This document shows positions 1 to 9,139 of a stretch of 64,000 nucleotides of DNA, piece by piece. How positions within the stretch are numbered: position 1 is the first letter of the stretch; the number at the start of each line of letters is the position of its first letter. The notes under the pieces are model-generated. The model was not told where the DNA came from. It saw nothing but the letters and a program-made list of their open reading frames with translations, and did no database searches. The stretch is from Salipiger abyssi (GTDB lineage Bacteria > Pseudomonadota > Alphaproteobacteria > Rhodobacterales > Rhodobacteraceae), in NCBI RefSeq assembly GCF_001975705.1, contig NZ_CP015090.1, forward strand, positions 62,001 through 126,000, written 5' to 3'. The position numbers and the translations under genes were made by a program.

Positions 1-473
1 AGCCCGGCCTTGGAGGCGGCATAACACAGATGCTCGGCAAAGCCCCGGTGCCCGGCGATGGAGGTGATATTGACGATGGCGCCGCCGCCGCCAGCCGCCA
101 CCCGGGCGCGGGCAAACGCCTGACAGGCGATCAGCGCGGCGCGCAGGTTGATGCCCATGACGGCCTCATAGCCCGCCTCGGTCATGTCGAAACTGCTCTC
201 CAGCACGTTGATGCCGGCGCTGTTGATGAGGAAATCCGCCGGCCCGGCCTCGGCCATGGCGGCGCGGGCGGCGGCGGCCTCGCTCAGATCCGCCTGCACC
301 GTGCGGCAGCCGGTTTCGGCGGCGAGGCTGTCGAGATCCGCCTGCGTGCGGGTGATCGCCACGACCTGCGCGCCGCGCGCGGCCATGAGCGTGGCGCAGG
401 CGCGGCCGATGCCCTTGCCCGCGCCGGTGATGATGACGGTCTTGCCTGTGAAGGCTTGGCCGGTGAGATCCAT
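1..473 (-). CDS. Short-chain dehydrogenase resembling L-xylulose reductase (DCXR-like), 3' end outside window
   Basis: The first 157 residues are present; the C-terminus lies beyond the window edge. The NAD(P)-binding glycine motif TGAGKGIG is at residues 16-23, a TQADLDSL stretch typical of dicarbonyl/L-xylulose reductases follows the second beta strand, and the catalytic Tyr151-x3-Lys155 falls in the last few codons visible. That family interconverts L-xylulose and xylitol with NADPH. It is the last visible gene of the minus-strand pentitol operon, 23 bp after the FGGY kinase. The pentitol setting supports a role in polyol/ketopentose interconversion, but SDR specificity cannot be read from sequence alone, and other sugar or polyol dehydrogenase activities are possible. 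Confidence 0.75.
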   Translation of the reverse strand, partial: MDLTGQAFTGKTVIITGAGKGIGRACATLMAARGAQVVAITRTQADLDSLAAETGCRTVQADLSEAAAARAAMAEAGPADFLINSAGINVLESSFDMTEAGYEAVMGINLRAALIACQAFARARVAAGGGGAIVNITSIAGHRGFAEHLCYAASKAG

Positions 474-496
474 GTGATGTGTCCTTTGTCCCGGGT

Positions 497-2113
497 CTAG
501 TCGGTCAGCGCCCTGCGCCGGGCGCGGCTGTCGCGCGCGAGGCTCTGAAAGGCGAGGAATGTGTCGTAGCGCGCGCCGTGCAGCGCCGCGGTGAGCCCGT
601 CCGACGGCGCGCAGCGCCTGGCGACCCGCGACATGGCGGGCATCGCGGCGGGGAGGTCGGGATAGGCGCGCGCCGCCACCGCCCCCAGCATCGCCGCGCC
701 CAGCAGCACCGGCTCGTCGCTTTCGGTGATCTCGACCACCCGTCCGGTCGCATCGGCGAGGATCTGCCGCGTCAGCGGATGCGCGCCCGCGCCGCCCGAG
801 ACCGAGATCACCCGCGTCGGCGCGCCGTTGGCGTCCTGCGTCTCGACGATCTGTCGCAGCCCGTAGCCCAGGCCGCAGATGCCCGCCACATAGAGCGCCA
901 CCAGCGAGTCGACCCCCTGCGCCATGCCCTGCCCGGCGATCACCGCGCGGGCCTCCGGATCGGCAAAGGGCGCGCGGTTGCCGAGGAACTCCGGCACCAC
1001 ATGCAGATCGTCGGCCAGCCGCAGCGCGCCGGCGGCATCGCCGCCCAGCTCCAGCGCCCGGTCGGCAAGCCAGGGCACCAGCCCCTTGTCGCCCGCCAGC
1101 CGCGTGGCCTCGTCATGCGCCGGGTGCAGCGTGACCAGATGCGCGATGGCCGCGCCGGCGGCGCTCTGCCCGCCCTCGTTCAGCCACATGCCCGGCACCA
1201 TGGCCGAGTAATACGGCCCCCAGACACCCGGCACAAAGGCCGGCTCGCGCGTTGTGGTCATGGTGCAGGAGGAGGTGCCGAAGACATAGCCCAGACACTC
1301 CGTCGCCGCCCCTGCCCCGCCGGAGGCCGCGACCGTGCCGATGCCGCCCGCATGCGCGTCGATCAGCCCGGCGGCCACGGCAATGCCCGGCGCCAGCCCC
1401 ATGGCGGCGGCGGCCTCCGCGGTCAGCCCCTGCCCCAGCGCGGTGCCCGGCGGCACCACCGAGGCGCCGATGCGGGCAAAGCCCTGCTCCGCCAGATCGC
1501 CAAGGCCGATGGCGTGGAAATAGCCCGGATCGAACCGCCCCTCATGGGCGAGATAGGTCCATTTGCAGGTCAGCGTGCAGGAGGACCGCTCCAGCGCGCC
1601 GCTCGCCTTCCAGGTCAGGAAATCGGTGAGATCGAAGAACTGCTCCGCCGCCACATAGACCTGCGGACGGCTCTCCTTCAGCCACAGCAGCTTGGGCGTC
1701 TGCATCTCCGGCGAGATCCGCCCGCCGACATATTTCAGCACGTCGTGATCGCCGGCATTGATCCGCTCGGCCTGCGCCGTGGCGCGGTGATCCATCCAGA
1801 CGATGATGTCGCGCTCCGGCGCGCCGTCGTCGCTCACCGGCAGGCCGCCCGCCGCGCCCATCACCACCAGCGAACAGGTGGCGTCAAAGCCGATGCCCGT
1901 CACCCGCGCCGCATCGAGCCCCGCCACCGCCGCGCGCACCGAGGCGCAGACCGCGTCCCAGACCTGCGCCGAGCTCTGCTCCACCAGCCCGGCATCGTCG
2001 CGATAAATCGCGATGTCGCGCTTGGCCGTCGCCAGCAGCGCCCCGGCCCTGTCGAACACCCCCGCCCGGGCCGAGCCCGTGCCCACATCGACGCCGATGA
2101 AGAGATCACCCAT
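497..2113 (-). CDS. FGGY-family pentulose kinase, D-ribulokinase type
   Basis: About 538 residues, normal for FGGY kinases. The N-terminal phosphate motif GVDVGTGSARAG opens the protein and the FGGY C-terminal half carries the glycine-rich VSGGAGAHPLTRQIL stretch. The sequence style (GIGFDATCSLVV, IIVWMDHRA, LTCKWTYL) is that of the ribulokinase-like 5-carbon kinase branch rather than xylulokinase or glycerol kinase. Next to a ribitol dehydrogenase it would phosphorylate D-ribulose to D-ribulose-5-phosphate. An ATG eight codons upstream exists (2137), but the one at 2113 has a strong AAGGAG ribosome site seven bases ahead and was chosen. Substrate is inferred from neighbours and subfamily; L-ribulose or another pentulose is possible. 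Confidence 0.82.
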   Translation of the reverse strand: MGDLFIGVDVGTGSARAGVFDRAGALLATAKRDIAIYRDDAGLVEQSSAQVWDAVCASVRAAVAGLDAARVTGIGFDATCSLVVMGAAGGLPVSDDGAPERDIIVWMDHRATAQAERINAGDHDVLKYVGGRISPEMQTPKLLWLKESRPQVYVAAEQFFDLTDFLTWKASGALERSSCTLTCKWTYLAHEGRFDPGYFHAIGLGDLAEQGFARIGASVVPPGTALGQGLTAEAAAAMGLAPGIAVAAGLIDAHAGGIGTVAASGGAGAATECLGYVFGTSSCTMTTTREPAFVPGVWGPYYSAMVPGMWLNEGGQSAAGAAIAHLVTLHPAHDEATRLAGDKGLVPWLADRALELGGDAAGALRLADDLHVVPEFLGNRAPFADPEARAVIAGQGMAQGVDSLVALYVAGICGLGYGLRQIVETQDANGAPTRVISVSGGAGAHPLTRQILADATGRVVEITESDEPVLLGAAMLGAVAARAYPDLPAAMPAMSRVARRCAPSDGLTAALHGARYDTFLAFQSLARDSRARRRALTD

Positions 2114-2194
2114 GGCTTGCTCCTTGCTGTCCGGCATGCCCGGATATTGCGGCGGCGGCGCCCCGGAGGAGGAGATCGGGCACCGCCGCCCCGC

Positions 2195-2926
2195 TCACAT
2201 CCGCTCGAAGGCGGTGGGCATCACGATCAGGTCGCGCACCGTCACCTGCCGCTTGCGGGTGAGCATGAATTCCAGCGCGTCGGCGACCTCTTCGGGGTCC
2301 ATCAGCGCGCCGGCTTCCTTGGCCTTGCGCAGGTTCTCTTCCGGCCAGTCGGCCAGCAGCGCCGAGATCACCGGCCCGGGCGAGATCTGCGCGACCTTCA
2401 CGCCATAGGGGATCATCTGCCGCCGGATCCCCTGCATGAAACTGGTGATCGCCCATTTCGAGCCGGAATAGACCGGCTCCCAATAGGCCGGGTAATGGCC
2501 CGCGATGGAGTTGGTCACCACGATATCGCCGCTCCCCCGCTCCATCATATGGGGCATCACAGCGTGGATGTTCTTCATCACCGCATTGACGTTGAGGTTC
2601 AGCATCCGGTCGATGGTGGCCGGGTCGCTCTCCCACAGATCGCCGCCGATATAGGCGCCGGCATTGCAGTAGAGGATGTCGATCCGCGCCACCTTGGCAA
2701 GGATCTCCGGCACCATGGCGTTGCAGCTGTCGAAATCGAGCAGGTCGGTCACCTGCGCCACGGCGTGCTCGCCGTATTTCGCCACCAGCTCGGCCAGCGC
2801 GGCCTCGTTGCGGTCGACCATGACCACGGTGCAGCCGTTCCTGAGCAGCATTTCGACGGCGGCCAGACCGATGCCAGAGGCGGCGCCGGTGACGACGGCG
2901 ACCTTGCCCTTCAGCGATTCAGACAT
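2195..2926 (-). CDS. rbtD: Ribitol 2-dehydrogenase-like SDR
   Basis: A 243-residue classical SDR. It has TGAASGIG at residues 13-20, NAGAYIGG at 88-95, catalytic Ser140, Tyr153 and Lys157. Several stretches match Klebsiella-type ribitol dehydrogenase as I recall it: NAGAYIGG, the WEPVY before the catalytic tyrosine, and the C-terminal VTVRDLIV. The family oxidises ribitol to D-ribulose with NAD+. It sits between the ABC permease and the FGGY kinase in the same orientation, so transporter, dehydrogenase and kinase form a complete ribitol route. The start has an AGGAG site. Some relaxed activity on xylitol or arabitol is known in this family and cannot be excluded. Confidence 0.85.
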   Translation of the reverse strand: MSESLKGKVAVVTGAASGIGLAAVEMLLRNGCTVVMVDRNEAALAELVAKYGEHAVAQVTDLLDFDSCNAMVPEILAKVARIDILYCNAGAYIGGDLWESDPATIDRMLNLNVNAVMKNIHAVMPHMMERGSGDIVVTNSIAGHYPAYWEPVYSGSKWAITSFMQGIRRQMIPYGVKVAQISPGPVISALLADWPEENLRKAKEAGALMDPEEVADALEFMLTRKRQVTVRDLIVMPTAFERM

Positions 2927-2998
2927 GCGCTTCTTCTCCTGATAAATCTCGATAGTCCGGGGAGACGGGCGCCCCGCCAGGGGCCGCCCGGCGGGCCG

Positions 2999-3970
2999 TC
3001 ACCACTCGCGGCCGATATAGATGGCGAGCAGGATGATCAGACCCTTGATGACGTCCTGAAGGTAGGGGTTGATCCCCATCAGGTTCAGGCCGTTGTTGAG
3101 GATGCCCAGCAGCACCGCGCCGATCAGCGTGCCGAGGATCAGCCCCCGGCCCCCGGCGATGGCGGTGCCGCCCAGCACGACCGCCGCGATGGCGTCGAGC
3201 TCGAAGCCGACCCCGGCATTGGGCTGGCCCGACATCAGCCGACCGGTCAGGATGATCGCCGCCAGCGCCGAGGTCAGCCCCGAGATGCCGTAGACCGCCA
3301 GCTTGACGATCTGGGTCTTCACCCCCGACAGCTTCGCCGCCAGCTCGTTGCCGCCGATGGCATAGACATGGCGGCCAAAGGGCGTGCGTTGCAGCAGCAC
3401 CCAGGCCAGCGCATAGATCACCACCATGGCGATCACCGGCACCGGCACGATGCCGACGCGGCCGATGCCGAACCACGAGATCCAGGACGGAATGCCCGAG
3501 ATCGGGTAGCCGCCGGAGTAAAGCAGTCCGAAGCCGCGCGCGATGCCCATGGTGGCCAGCGTCACGATGATTGCGGGCATGCGGCCCCAGGCCACCATGA
3601 TGCCGTTGAAGAGCCCCAGCCCGACGCCGACCCCCAGCCCCGCCAGCAGGCCGATCCAGCCCGGCAGCTCCATATTGACCATGAGCCCGGCGGCAATGGT
3701 GCCCGACAGCGCCATGACCGCGCCGACCGACAGGTCGATGCCGCCGGTCAGGATCACAAAGGTCATGCCCACGGCGAGGATGCCGACGATGGAGACCTGC
3801 CGCAGCACGTTCATGATGTTGGAGACCGAGAAGAAATTCTCCGAGGCAAAGCCCATCAGGACCGAGACCACGATGAGCCCGATCAGCGGCAGCGCAAGCG
3901 GCGAATGCAGGAGCCAGCGCAGGCTGACCCCTCCCTTGCCCTGCTCGGCAGAGTTGGCGTTATGCGACAT
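2999..3970 (-). CDS. ABC transporter permease, ribose/RbsC type
   Basis: A 323-residue inner-membrane protein with about eight to ten hydrophobic segments and the BPD_transp_2 permease layout. The conserved [16 protein letters not shown] stretch sits in the first third and the ATPase-contact loop [15 protein letters not shown] near residue 265. The start overlaps the end of the ATPase gene by 11 bp, implying translational coupling. With the upstream ATPase and binding protein it forms a high-affinity monosaccharide/polyol importer. Embedding among ribitol, ribulose and xylitol enzymes makes a pentitol the likely cargo. The family assignment is firm; the cargo is inferred. Confidence 0.9.
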   Translation of the reverse strand: MSHNANSAEQGKGGVSLRWLLHSPLALPLIGLIVVSVLMGFASENFFSVSNIMNVLRQVSIVGILAVGMTFVILTGGIDLSVGAVMALSGTIAAGLMVNMELPGWIGLLAGLGVGVGLGLFNGIMVAWGRMPAIIVTLATMGIARGFGLLYSGGYPISGIPSWISWFGIGRVGIVPVPVIAMVVIYALAWVLLQRTPFGRHVYAIGGNELAAKLSGVKTQIVKLAVYGISGLTSALAAIILTGRLMSGQPNAGVGFELDAIAAVVLGGTAIAGGRGLILGTLIGAVLLGILNNGLNLMGINPYLQDVIKGLIILLAIYIGREW

Positions 3971-5462
3971 GTCTGACCCTCCCGGTCGTGGCGTGGGACA
4001 TGATTTCCTCGGAATTGATGGCGTCGCCCTCGACGGTCGCGACGATCCCGCCCTGGCGGAAGACGCAGACCCGGTCCGACATGCCGATCACTTCGGGCAG
4101 CTCGGAGGAAATCATGATGATGGCATAGCCCTGCGCGGTGAACGCGCGCATGAGCTGGTAAATCTCGGCCTTGGCGCCGACGTCGATGCCGCGTGTCGGC
4201 TCGTCGAAGATCAGCACCTTCATCTGGTGGTTCAGCCAGCGGGCGATCACCACCTTCTGCTGGTTGCCGCCCGACAGCGTATCGACCCGCGCCATCGGGC
4301 CCGGCGCCTTGACGCGGACCTCCTTCATCGCGGCCTCGGTATCGGCCAGCTCCTTCTTGAGGTCGATGAACCAGTGGCCGCGGCGATACTTGCCGTAATT
4401 GTTGATCGAGATGTTCTGAAGGATCGGGAAACTGGTGATCAGCCCCTGTTCCTTGCGGCTTTCGGGCAGCAGGCCGATGCCATGCGCCAGCGCCTCGGCG
4501 GGCTCCCTGAACCGGGTTTCCACCCCGTCCACCAGCACCTTGCAGCGCGCCGCCGGGAACGCGCCCAGCATCGCCAGCGCGGTTTCCGACCGGCCCGAGC
4601 CCACCAGCCCGGCAAAGCCGAGGATCTCGCCCTCGCGCAGCACGAAATCCGACACCGGCCCGCCCTTGCGGAGCTGCACCTCCTCGCATTCCAGCATGAC
4701 CCTGGCATCGGCGCGCGGGCCGGGCTTTTCGGGAAAGCTGTTCTCGATCCGGCGCCCGACCATCATCTCGACCAGCCGGTCGGTATCGGTCTCGGACACC
4801 AGGCAATCGCCGACGAACTCGCCGTCGCGCAGCACGGTGATGCGGTCGCAGATCTCGAAGATCTCTTCAAGATGGTGCGAGATGAAGATGATCGCCACGC
4901 CCTGCTTGCGCAGTTCGCGCATCACCTTGAAGAGATGCGCCACCTCCGAGGGGGTCAGCGTCGCGGTGGGCTCGTCCAGCACGAGGATGCGCGCATTCAG
5001 CGACAGCGCCTTTGCGATCTCGACGAATTGCTGTTCCGCGACCGAGAGCTTGGCGATGGGCACATCCAGCGGCACGTCGACCTCGAGCCGGGCGAGGATC
5101 TCTTTCGCGCGATCATGCATGGCGCGGCGGTCGAGCAGGCCGAAGCGATTGCGGATCTCGCGGGCGAGAAACATGTTCTCCACCGCCGTCAGATAGGGGA
5201 TCAGGCTGAATTCCTGAAAGACGATGCCGATGCCCGCCGCGATGGCCTCGTCGTAATTCGAGAACTGGCGCGGCTCGCCCTCGATGGTGATGGTGCCCTC
5301 GCTGGGCTGGATGATGCCGGTGAGGATCTTCATCAGCGTCGATTTGCCCGCGCCGTTCTCGCCCAGCAGGGCGTGAACCTCGCCGGCCCGCACATCCAGA
5401 TCCACCCCGTGCAGCACCTGGATCGTGCCGAAGCGCTTCTTGATTCCGGTCAGTTGCAGCAT
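3960..5462 (-). CDS. ABC transporter ATPase with two nucleotide-binding domains, RbsA/XylG type
   Basis: A 500-residue tandem ATPase. The first domain has Walker [10 protein letters not shown] (34-42), signature LSVAEQQ and Walker [13 protein letters not shown]. The second has signature [15 protein letters not shown] and Walker [16 protein letters not shown] but the degenerate GLVGSGRSE in place of Walker A, the normal asymmetry of sugar ABC ATPases. It energises the neighbouring permease for pentose/polyol uptake. It follows the binding-protein gene after a 69-bp gap holding a strong hairpin, which probably lowers ATPase expression relative to the binding protein. Confidence 0.92.
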   Translation of the reverse strand: MLQLTGIKKRFGTIQVLHGVDLDVRAGEVHALLGENGAGKSTLMKILTGIIQPSEGTITIEGEPRQFSNYDEAIAAGIGIVFQEFSLIPYLTAVENMFLAREIRNRFGLLDRRAMHDRAKEILARLEVDVPLDVPIAKLSVAEQQFVEIAKALSLNARILVLDEPTATLTPSEVAHLFKVMRELRKQGVAIIFISHHLEEIFEICDRITVLRDGEFVGDCLVSETDTDRLVEMMVGRRIENSFPEKPGPRADARVMLECEEVQLRKGGPVSDFVLREGEILGFAGLVGSGRSETALAMLGAFPAARCKVLVDGVETRFREPAEALAHGIGLLPESRKEQGLITSFPILQNISINNYGKYRRGHWFIDLKKELADTEAAMKEVRVKAPGPMARVDTLSGGNQQKVVIARWLNHQMKVLIFDEPTRGIDVGAKAEIYQLMRAFTAQGYAIIMISSELPEVIGMSDRVCVFRQGGIVATVEGDAINSEEIMSHATTGRVRHVA

Positions 5463-5493
5463 GGTTGGGCAGCCTTGGGACGTTGCGGAAAAG

Positions 5494-5522
5494 CGCCACC
5501 CCCACGCCGGGCGGGGGTGGCG
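5494..5522 (-). terminator. Strong intergenic hairpin between binding protein and ATPase genes
   Basis: Perfect 10-bp stem CGCCACCCCC / GGGGGTGGCG with a 9-base loop. On the minus strand it is followed by CTTTTCC, a weak U tract. It lies 9 bp past the binding-protein stop and 31 bp before the ATPase start. Such hairpins commonly cause partial termination or protect the 3' end of binding-protein mRNA so that the periplasmic component is made in excess. Confidence 0.6.
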
Positions 5523-5531
5523 GTGTCGGGT

Positions 5532-6446
5532 TTACCAGCTGAAATCGGCGGCATTCTCGGCATCGACCACGCGCACGTCGATCGGCACCTCGGCGGGCAC
5601 CACGCGTGCGCCCCATTTCTGCGCCAGCGCCATGGCGAGGCCGACGCGCACCTGATCGCGCGGGAACTGCGCGGTGGTCTCGATGAACGGCCCGCCCGCG
5701 GCGATGGCCTCCACCGCTTCCGGCGCCCCGTCGACCGAGGTCAGCTTGATGTCGCGGCCCGAGCCCTGGATCGCCGCCAGCGCACCCATGGCGCCGCCGT
5801 CATTGACCGAGAAGATGCCGGCGAGGTTCTGGTGCGACTGGATCATGTTCTCGACCACGCCAAGCGCGACCGAGCGGTCCTGACGGCCGTTCTGGGTGTC
5901 GACCAGCTCGATGCCCTCGTATTCGTCGAACGCCGCCTTGCAGCCCTCGACGCGCTGAAGGATCGGCACCACCGGGATACCGTCGAGGATCGCGACCTCG
6001 CCCTCGCCGCCCAGCTCGTCGGCGAGATACTTGCAGGACTGATAGCCCGCGTCGCGGTTCTTGGAACCGACAAAGGTGTCGACCGGGCCGTTGGCATTGG
6101 CATCGACCGCGACGACGATCACGTCCTGCGCCTTGGCCATGTGCACGGCGGCCTCGATGCCGGCGCTGTCGGTCGGGTTCAGCAGCAGGATGTCGATGCC
6201 CTGGGTCAGCATGTCCTCGACATCCGAGATCTGCTTGGCCACGTCATGGCCCGCATCGGTCACCACGACCTCGGCGCCAAGATCCTCGGCGGCGCCCATC
6301 AGCGCCTCCTGCATCGAGACGAAATAGGGGTTGTTCATCTCCTGGAAGGTCATGCCGATCTTCAGCCCGTCGTCCTGGGCCGAGGCCGGCGCGGCCATCG
6401 AGAGTGCGAGTGCAGCCGCCGATGCGGCTCCGAGCAGATGTTTCAT
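5532..6446 (-). CDS. Periplasmic sugar/polyol-binding protein, Peripla_BP_4 family
   Basis: A 304-residue solute-binding protein with an obvious Sec signal peptide (basic MKH, hydrophobic core, AxA-type site near residue 23, mature start about QDDGLKIG). The body follows the ribose-binding pattern: GMTFQEMNNPYF at the start of lobe 1, a DAGHDVAKQ region, LLNPTDSAG, VDANANGPV, and FSVNDGGAMGAL near the hinge. It delivers substrate to the downstream permease and ATPase. A GGGAGG ribosome site precedes the ATG. It is the first gene of the transporter operon, immediately after the AraC gene. Ribitol, xylitol or a related pentitol is the inferred ligand. Confidence 0.9.
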   Translation of the reverse strand: MKHLLGAASAAALALSMAAPASAQDDGLKIGMTFQEMNNPYFVSMQEALMGAAEDLGAEVVVTDAGHDVAKQISDVEDMLTQGIDILLLNPTDSAGIEAAVHMAKAQDVIVVAVDANANGPVDTFVGSKNRDAGYQSCKYLADELGGEGEVAILDGIPVVPILQRVEGCKAAFDEYEGIELVDTQNGRQDRSVALGVVENMIQSHQNLAGIFSVNDGGAMGALAAIQGSGRDIKLTSVDGAPEAVEAIAAGGPFIETTAQFPRDQVRVGLAMALAQKWGARVVPAEVPIDVRVVDAENAADFSW

Positions 6447-6544
6447 CAGGGTATCCTCCCAAGTTTTCTGCGGCAGGCAAAGCCCGCCCCTGTCCGGACG
6501 GCACCCCGCCGCCCGAATTCGTGTACGTCCGGTATCCGTCTGGT

Positions 6545-7429
6545 TCAGTCCGCCTCCGAGAACACCCCGTTCGCCGCAAAGGTCGTCCGGAACTGCGAGG
6601 GCGACATGCCCTTCAGCCTCACGAAATGACGGTTGAAATTGGAGAGGTTGGAGAAGCCGACATCATAGCAGATCTCGGCCACCTTGGCCTCCGGACGGGT
6701 CAGGAGCATCTGGCAGGCCAGATCCACCCTGAGCTGGTTCTTGTAGCGCACCAGGGTCGAGCCGGTGTGCCGTTTGAAAGCCCGCGAAAAGGCGCTGGGG
6801 CTCTGGTTGACCATCTGCGCCAGGTCTTTCTCGTCGATATTCTCGGTCAGGTTCTCGCGCAGATAGGCGATGGCCTTGTTGACCCCGCTCTCCTTGAGGG
6901 ACTCGAGGTCGAGCTCGTAGCTCAGGCTCGCCAGCACCTCCGGATCGGGCGCGCGTGCCAGCAGGTCGAGGATCTCCCAGAACAGCGCCAGCCGGCGCAG
7001 GCCCTGTGCTTCGAAAAGCTCCATCATCAGCGGCTTGATCTGCGCCGCCGTCGTCTCGTCGAAGAGCAGCCCGCGATGGCTGCGGTCGAGCAGCGGGCGG
7101 ATCGCCTCCATCTCGGGCATCGCGGCGGCGGCATCTTCGATAAACGCCTCGGGAAACTGGATGACAAAGGAGCGCTCGGGCACGACCTCGCCCGGCGCGA
7201 TATCGGAAATCCAGTTCTGCGGCAGGTTCGGGCCGGTCATGATCAGTTGCCCGGGGCCGAACGCGCCGATGTGATCGCCGATATAAAACGTGCCATGCGT
7301 GTCCACGACGAGGTGGATTTCGTATTCGGGATGGTAATGCCAGCGCACGGTCCGGAACGGATAGCCGTGCATCCAGGCGGCAAAGCTCTCGCCCTTGCGG
7401 ATGTGCACGAGTTCCAGATCGGGTTGCAT
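6545..7429 (-). CDS. AraC-family transcriptional regulator
   Basis: A 294-residue regulator. The N-terminal half is a cupin-like sensor containing VRWHYHPEYEIHLVV (residues about 29-43), and the C-terminal hundred residues form a double helix-turn-helix, with NIDEKDLAQMVNQSPSAFSR and the second helix unit ending in YDVGFSNLSNFNRHF. It is placed between the xylulokinase and the transporter operon, all on the minus strand, and most likely activates one or both pentitol units in response to a sugar or polyol. Co-transcription with the upstream kinase is unlikely because a 249-bp gap with its own palindromes precedes the gene. Confidence 0.88.
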   Translation of the reverse strand: MQPDLELVHIRKGESFAAWMHGYPFRTVRWHYHPEYEIHLVVDTHGTFYIGDHIGAFGPGQLIMTGPNLPQNWISDIAPGEVVPERSFVIQFPEAFIEDAAAAMPEMEAIRPLLDRSHRGLLFDETTAAQIKPLMMELFEAQGLRRLALFWEILDLLARAPDPEVLASLSYELDLESLKESGVNKAIAYLRENLTENIDEKDLAQMVNQSPSAFSRAFKRHTGSTLVRYKNQLRVDLACQMLLTRPEAKVAEICYDVGFSNLSNFNRHFVRLKGMSPSQFRTTFAANGVFSEAD

Positions 7430-7547
7430 TCACTCTCCTCCGTCGCGCGCCCTGCCCGATCTCCACCCGGGCCGGTCGCGTGCTGAGACGGTAACGCTCC
7501 GGCCCGCGCCGCTCTACCTCAGATCGGAAATTTGCCCGATACTTTTT

Positions 7548-7557
7548 TGACATGTCA
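7548..7557. promoter_or_regulatory. 10-bp palindrome TGACATGTCA upstream of the AraC gene
   Basis: Perfect palindrome TGACATGTCA about 120 bp upstream of the AraC start, flanked by the T-rich ACTTTTTT. Its place in the only sizeable gap ahead of the regulator suggests an operator or part of the promoter, but no recognised box is matched. Confidence 0.3.
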
Positions 7558-7594
7558 TTCGCGGATATCTGCAAAGCGCCACGGGACACCATGC

Positions 7595-7620
7595 CGCGGC
7601 GCGGAGCGTTCCGCGCCGCG
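7595..7620. terminator. GC-rich hairpin downstream of xylB
   Basis: Perfect 11-bp stem CGCGGCGCGGA / TCCGCGCCGCG around a GCGT loop, 59 bp past the xylulokinase stop on the minus strand. There is no U tract after it, so it may only stabilise or attenuate the transcript. Confidence 0.4.
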
Positions 7621-7678
7621 TTGCAGCGGAAAGACCCATGTATAAGCGACGGTAAGCGCCGGATCCCCGGCCCGCCGC

Positions 7679-9139
7679 TCAGAATTCCAGCGATTTCACT
7701 GCCGGATATCCGCGCATATAGGCGTCATACTTTTTCGCATAGGCCTCGCGCAGATCCGTATCGGGCAGGATCTCCTCGCCCACCTCCGGCTGCGCAAAGA
7801 TCGCGTCGCCCGTCTCGCCCGTGGCCGCAGCCGCCGCCAGCTTCGCCGCCCCGAAGGCGGCGCCGAAATCGCCGTCCTTCGGCACCAGCAGGCGCAGCCC
7901 GGTGATGCTGGCGCAGAGGGTGAGCCAGGCCCGCGACCGCGCGCCGCCGCCCACCGCAAAGGCCGCCTCGATCGGCGTGCCCGCCTTGCGCAGCACCCGC
8001 ACGCTGTCGGCAAAGGCCATCGCCACGCCCTCCATCACCGCCTGCACCATCTCGGGCAGGGCGACGTCGCGGCGCAGCCCGACAAAGGCCCCCGCCGCGC
8101 CGGGATCGTTCAGCGGCGTGCGCTCGCCGGAAAGATAGGGCAGGAAGGTCACCCGCGCCGGCGCCTCGACCCGTTCGGGCACCAGCGCCGCCAGCTCCGG
8201 CACGCCGCGCCCGGTGATCTCGGACAGCCAGCTCATCGAATCCGAGGCCGAGAGGATCACCCCCATCTGGTGCCAGGTCTCCGGCACCGCGTGGCAGAAC
8301 GTGTGCACCGCGTCGCCGGTATTAGGCTGGTAGCGGTCGCTCGCCGCGAACAGCACGCCGGATGTCCCCAGCGACAGGAACCCGGTGCCGGGGCGCATCA
8401 CGCCCATGCCGCAGGCGGTGGCGGCGTTGTCCCCTGCCCCGCCGGCAACCGGCACCTGCGCCACACCCCAGCGCTCGGCCAGATCCTTGCGCAGATGGCC
8501 CGACACGTCCGAGCCCTCGACCAGCGCTGGCATGTGGTCGCGCGTCAGCCCGGTGGCCTCCAGCAGCGTATCCGACCAGTCGCGCCGGCCGGTATCCAGC
8601 CACAGCGTGCCGGCGGCATCCGACATCTCCGAGACATGCTCGCCGGTCAGCCACAGCCGCAGGTAATCCTTGGGCAGCAGCACCTTGGCGGTCTTCGCAA
8701 AGATCTCCGGCTCGTTCTCGGCGACCCAGAGCAGCTTGGGCGCGGTAAAGCCCGCCATCACCAGATTGCCGGCGATGCCGTGGAAATCCGCCCGCGCGGT
8801 CAGCGTCTCGCATTGCGCGCCCGAGCGCCCGTCATTCCACAGGATGCAGGGCCGCAGCACCGCGTCCGAGGCATCGAGCAGCGTCGCCCCGTGCATATGC
8901 CCCGAAAGGCCGATGCCCCGAAGGGTCGCCAGCGCCTCCCCGTGCGAGGCGCGCAAGCTGTCCAGCACCGTCTCGGTGGCGGCGATCCAGTCGGCGGGCG
9001 CCTGTTCGGACCAGCCCGAATGCGGGCGCGACACGTCCAGCGCCGCATGCGCCACCGCCACCGTCTCGAACCGCTCGTCCACCAGCATCGCCTTGATGCC
9101 CGAGGTGCCCATGTCGATCCCGAGATACATGGCGCTCAC
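7679..9139 (-). CDS. xylB: Xylulokinase
   Basis: A 486-residue FGGY kinase close in length and motifs to XylB: N-terminal [36 protein letters not shown], the [15 protein letters not shown] stretch near residue 235, [11 protein letters not shown] and [11 protein letters not shown]. It phosphorylates D-xylulose to D-xylulose-5-phosphate, feeding the pentose phosphate pathway. It starts with GTG overlapping the stop of the polyol dehydrogenase (GTGA); an in-frame ATG three codons later (9130) with GGAG upstream is an alternative. Together with the upstream dehydrogenase it gives a two-step xylitol or D-arabitol route. Confidence 0.92.
   Translation of the reverse strand: MSAMYLGIDMGTSGIKAMLVDERFETVAVAHAALDVSRPHSGWSEQAPADWIAATETVLDSLRASHGEALATLRGIGLSGHMHGATLLDASDAVLRPCILWNDGRSGAQCETLTARADFHGIAGNLVMAGFTAPKLLWVAENEPEIFAKTAKVLLPKDYLRLWLTGEHVSEMSDAAGTLWLDTGRRDWSDTLLEATGLTRDHMPALVEGSDVSGHLRKDLAERWGVAQVPVAGGAGDNAATACGMGVMRPGTGFLSLGTSGVLFAASDRYQPNTGDAVHTFCHAVPETWHQMGVILSASDSMSWLSEITGRGVPELAALVPERVEAPARVTFLPYLSGERTPLNDPGAAGAFVGLRRDVALPEMVQAVMEGVAMAFADSVRVLRKAGTPIEAAFAVGGGARSRAWLTLCASITGLRLLVPKDGDFGAAFGAAKLAAAAATGETGDAIFAQPEVGEEILPDTDLREAYAKKYDAYMRGYPAVKSLEF

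Noticed and set aside
479..3976. A 1165-codon open frame on the plus strand
   Set aside because: It lies opposite the kinase, ribitol dehydrogenase and permease genes, has an Arg/His/Asp-rich low-complexity translation and no ribosome site; it is an artefact of high GC. The same reasoning removes the long antisense frames at 3543-6629, 17116-20214, 22018-24297, 25025-27217, 32165-34927, 40143-42554, 44393-46807 and 56074-59676.
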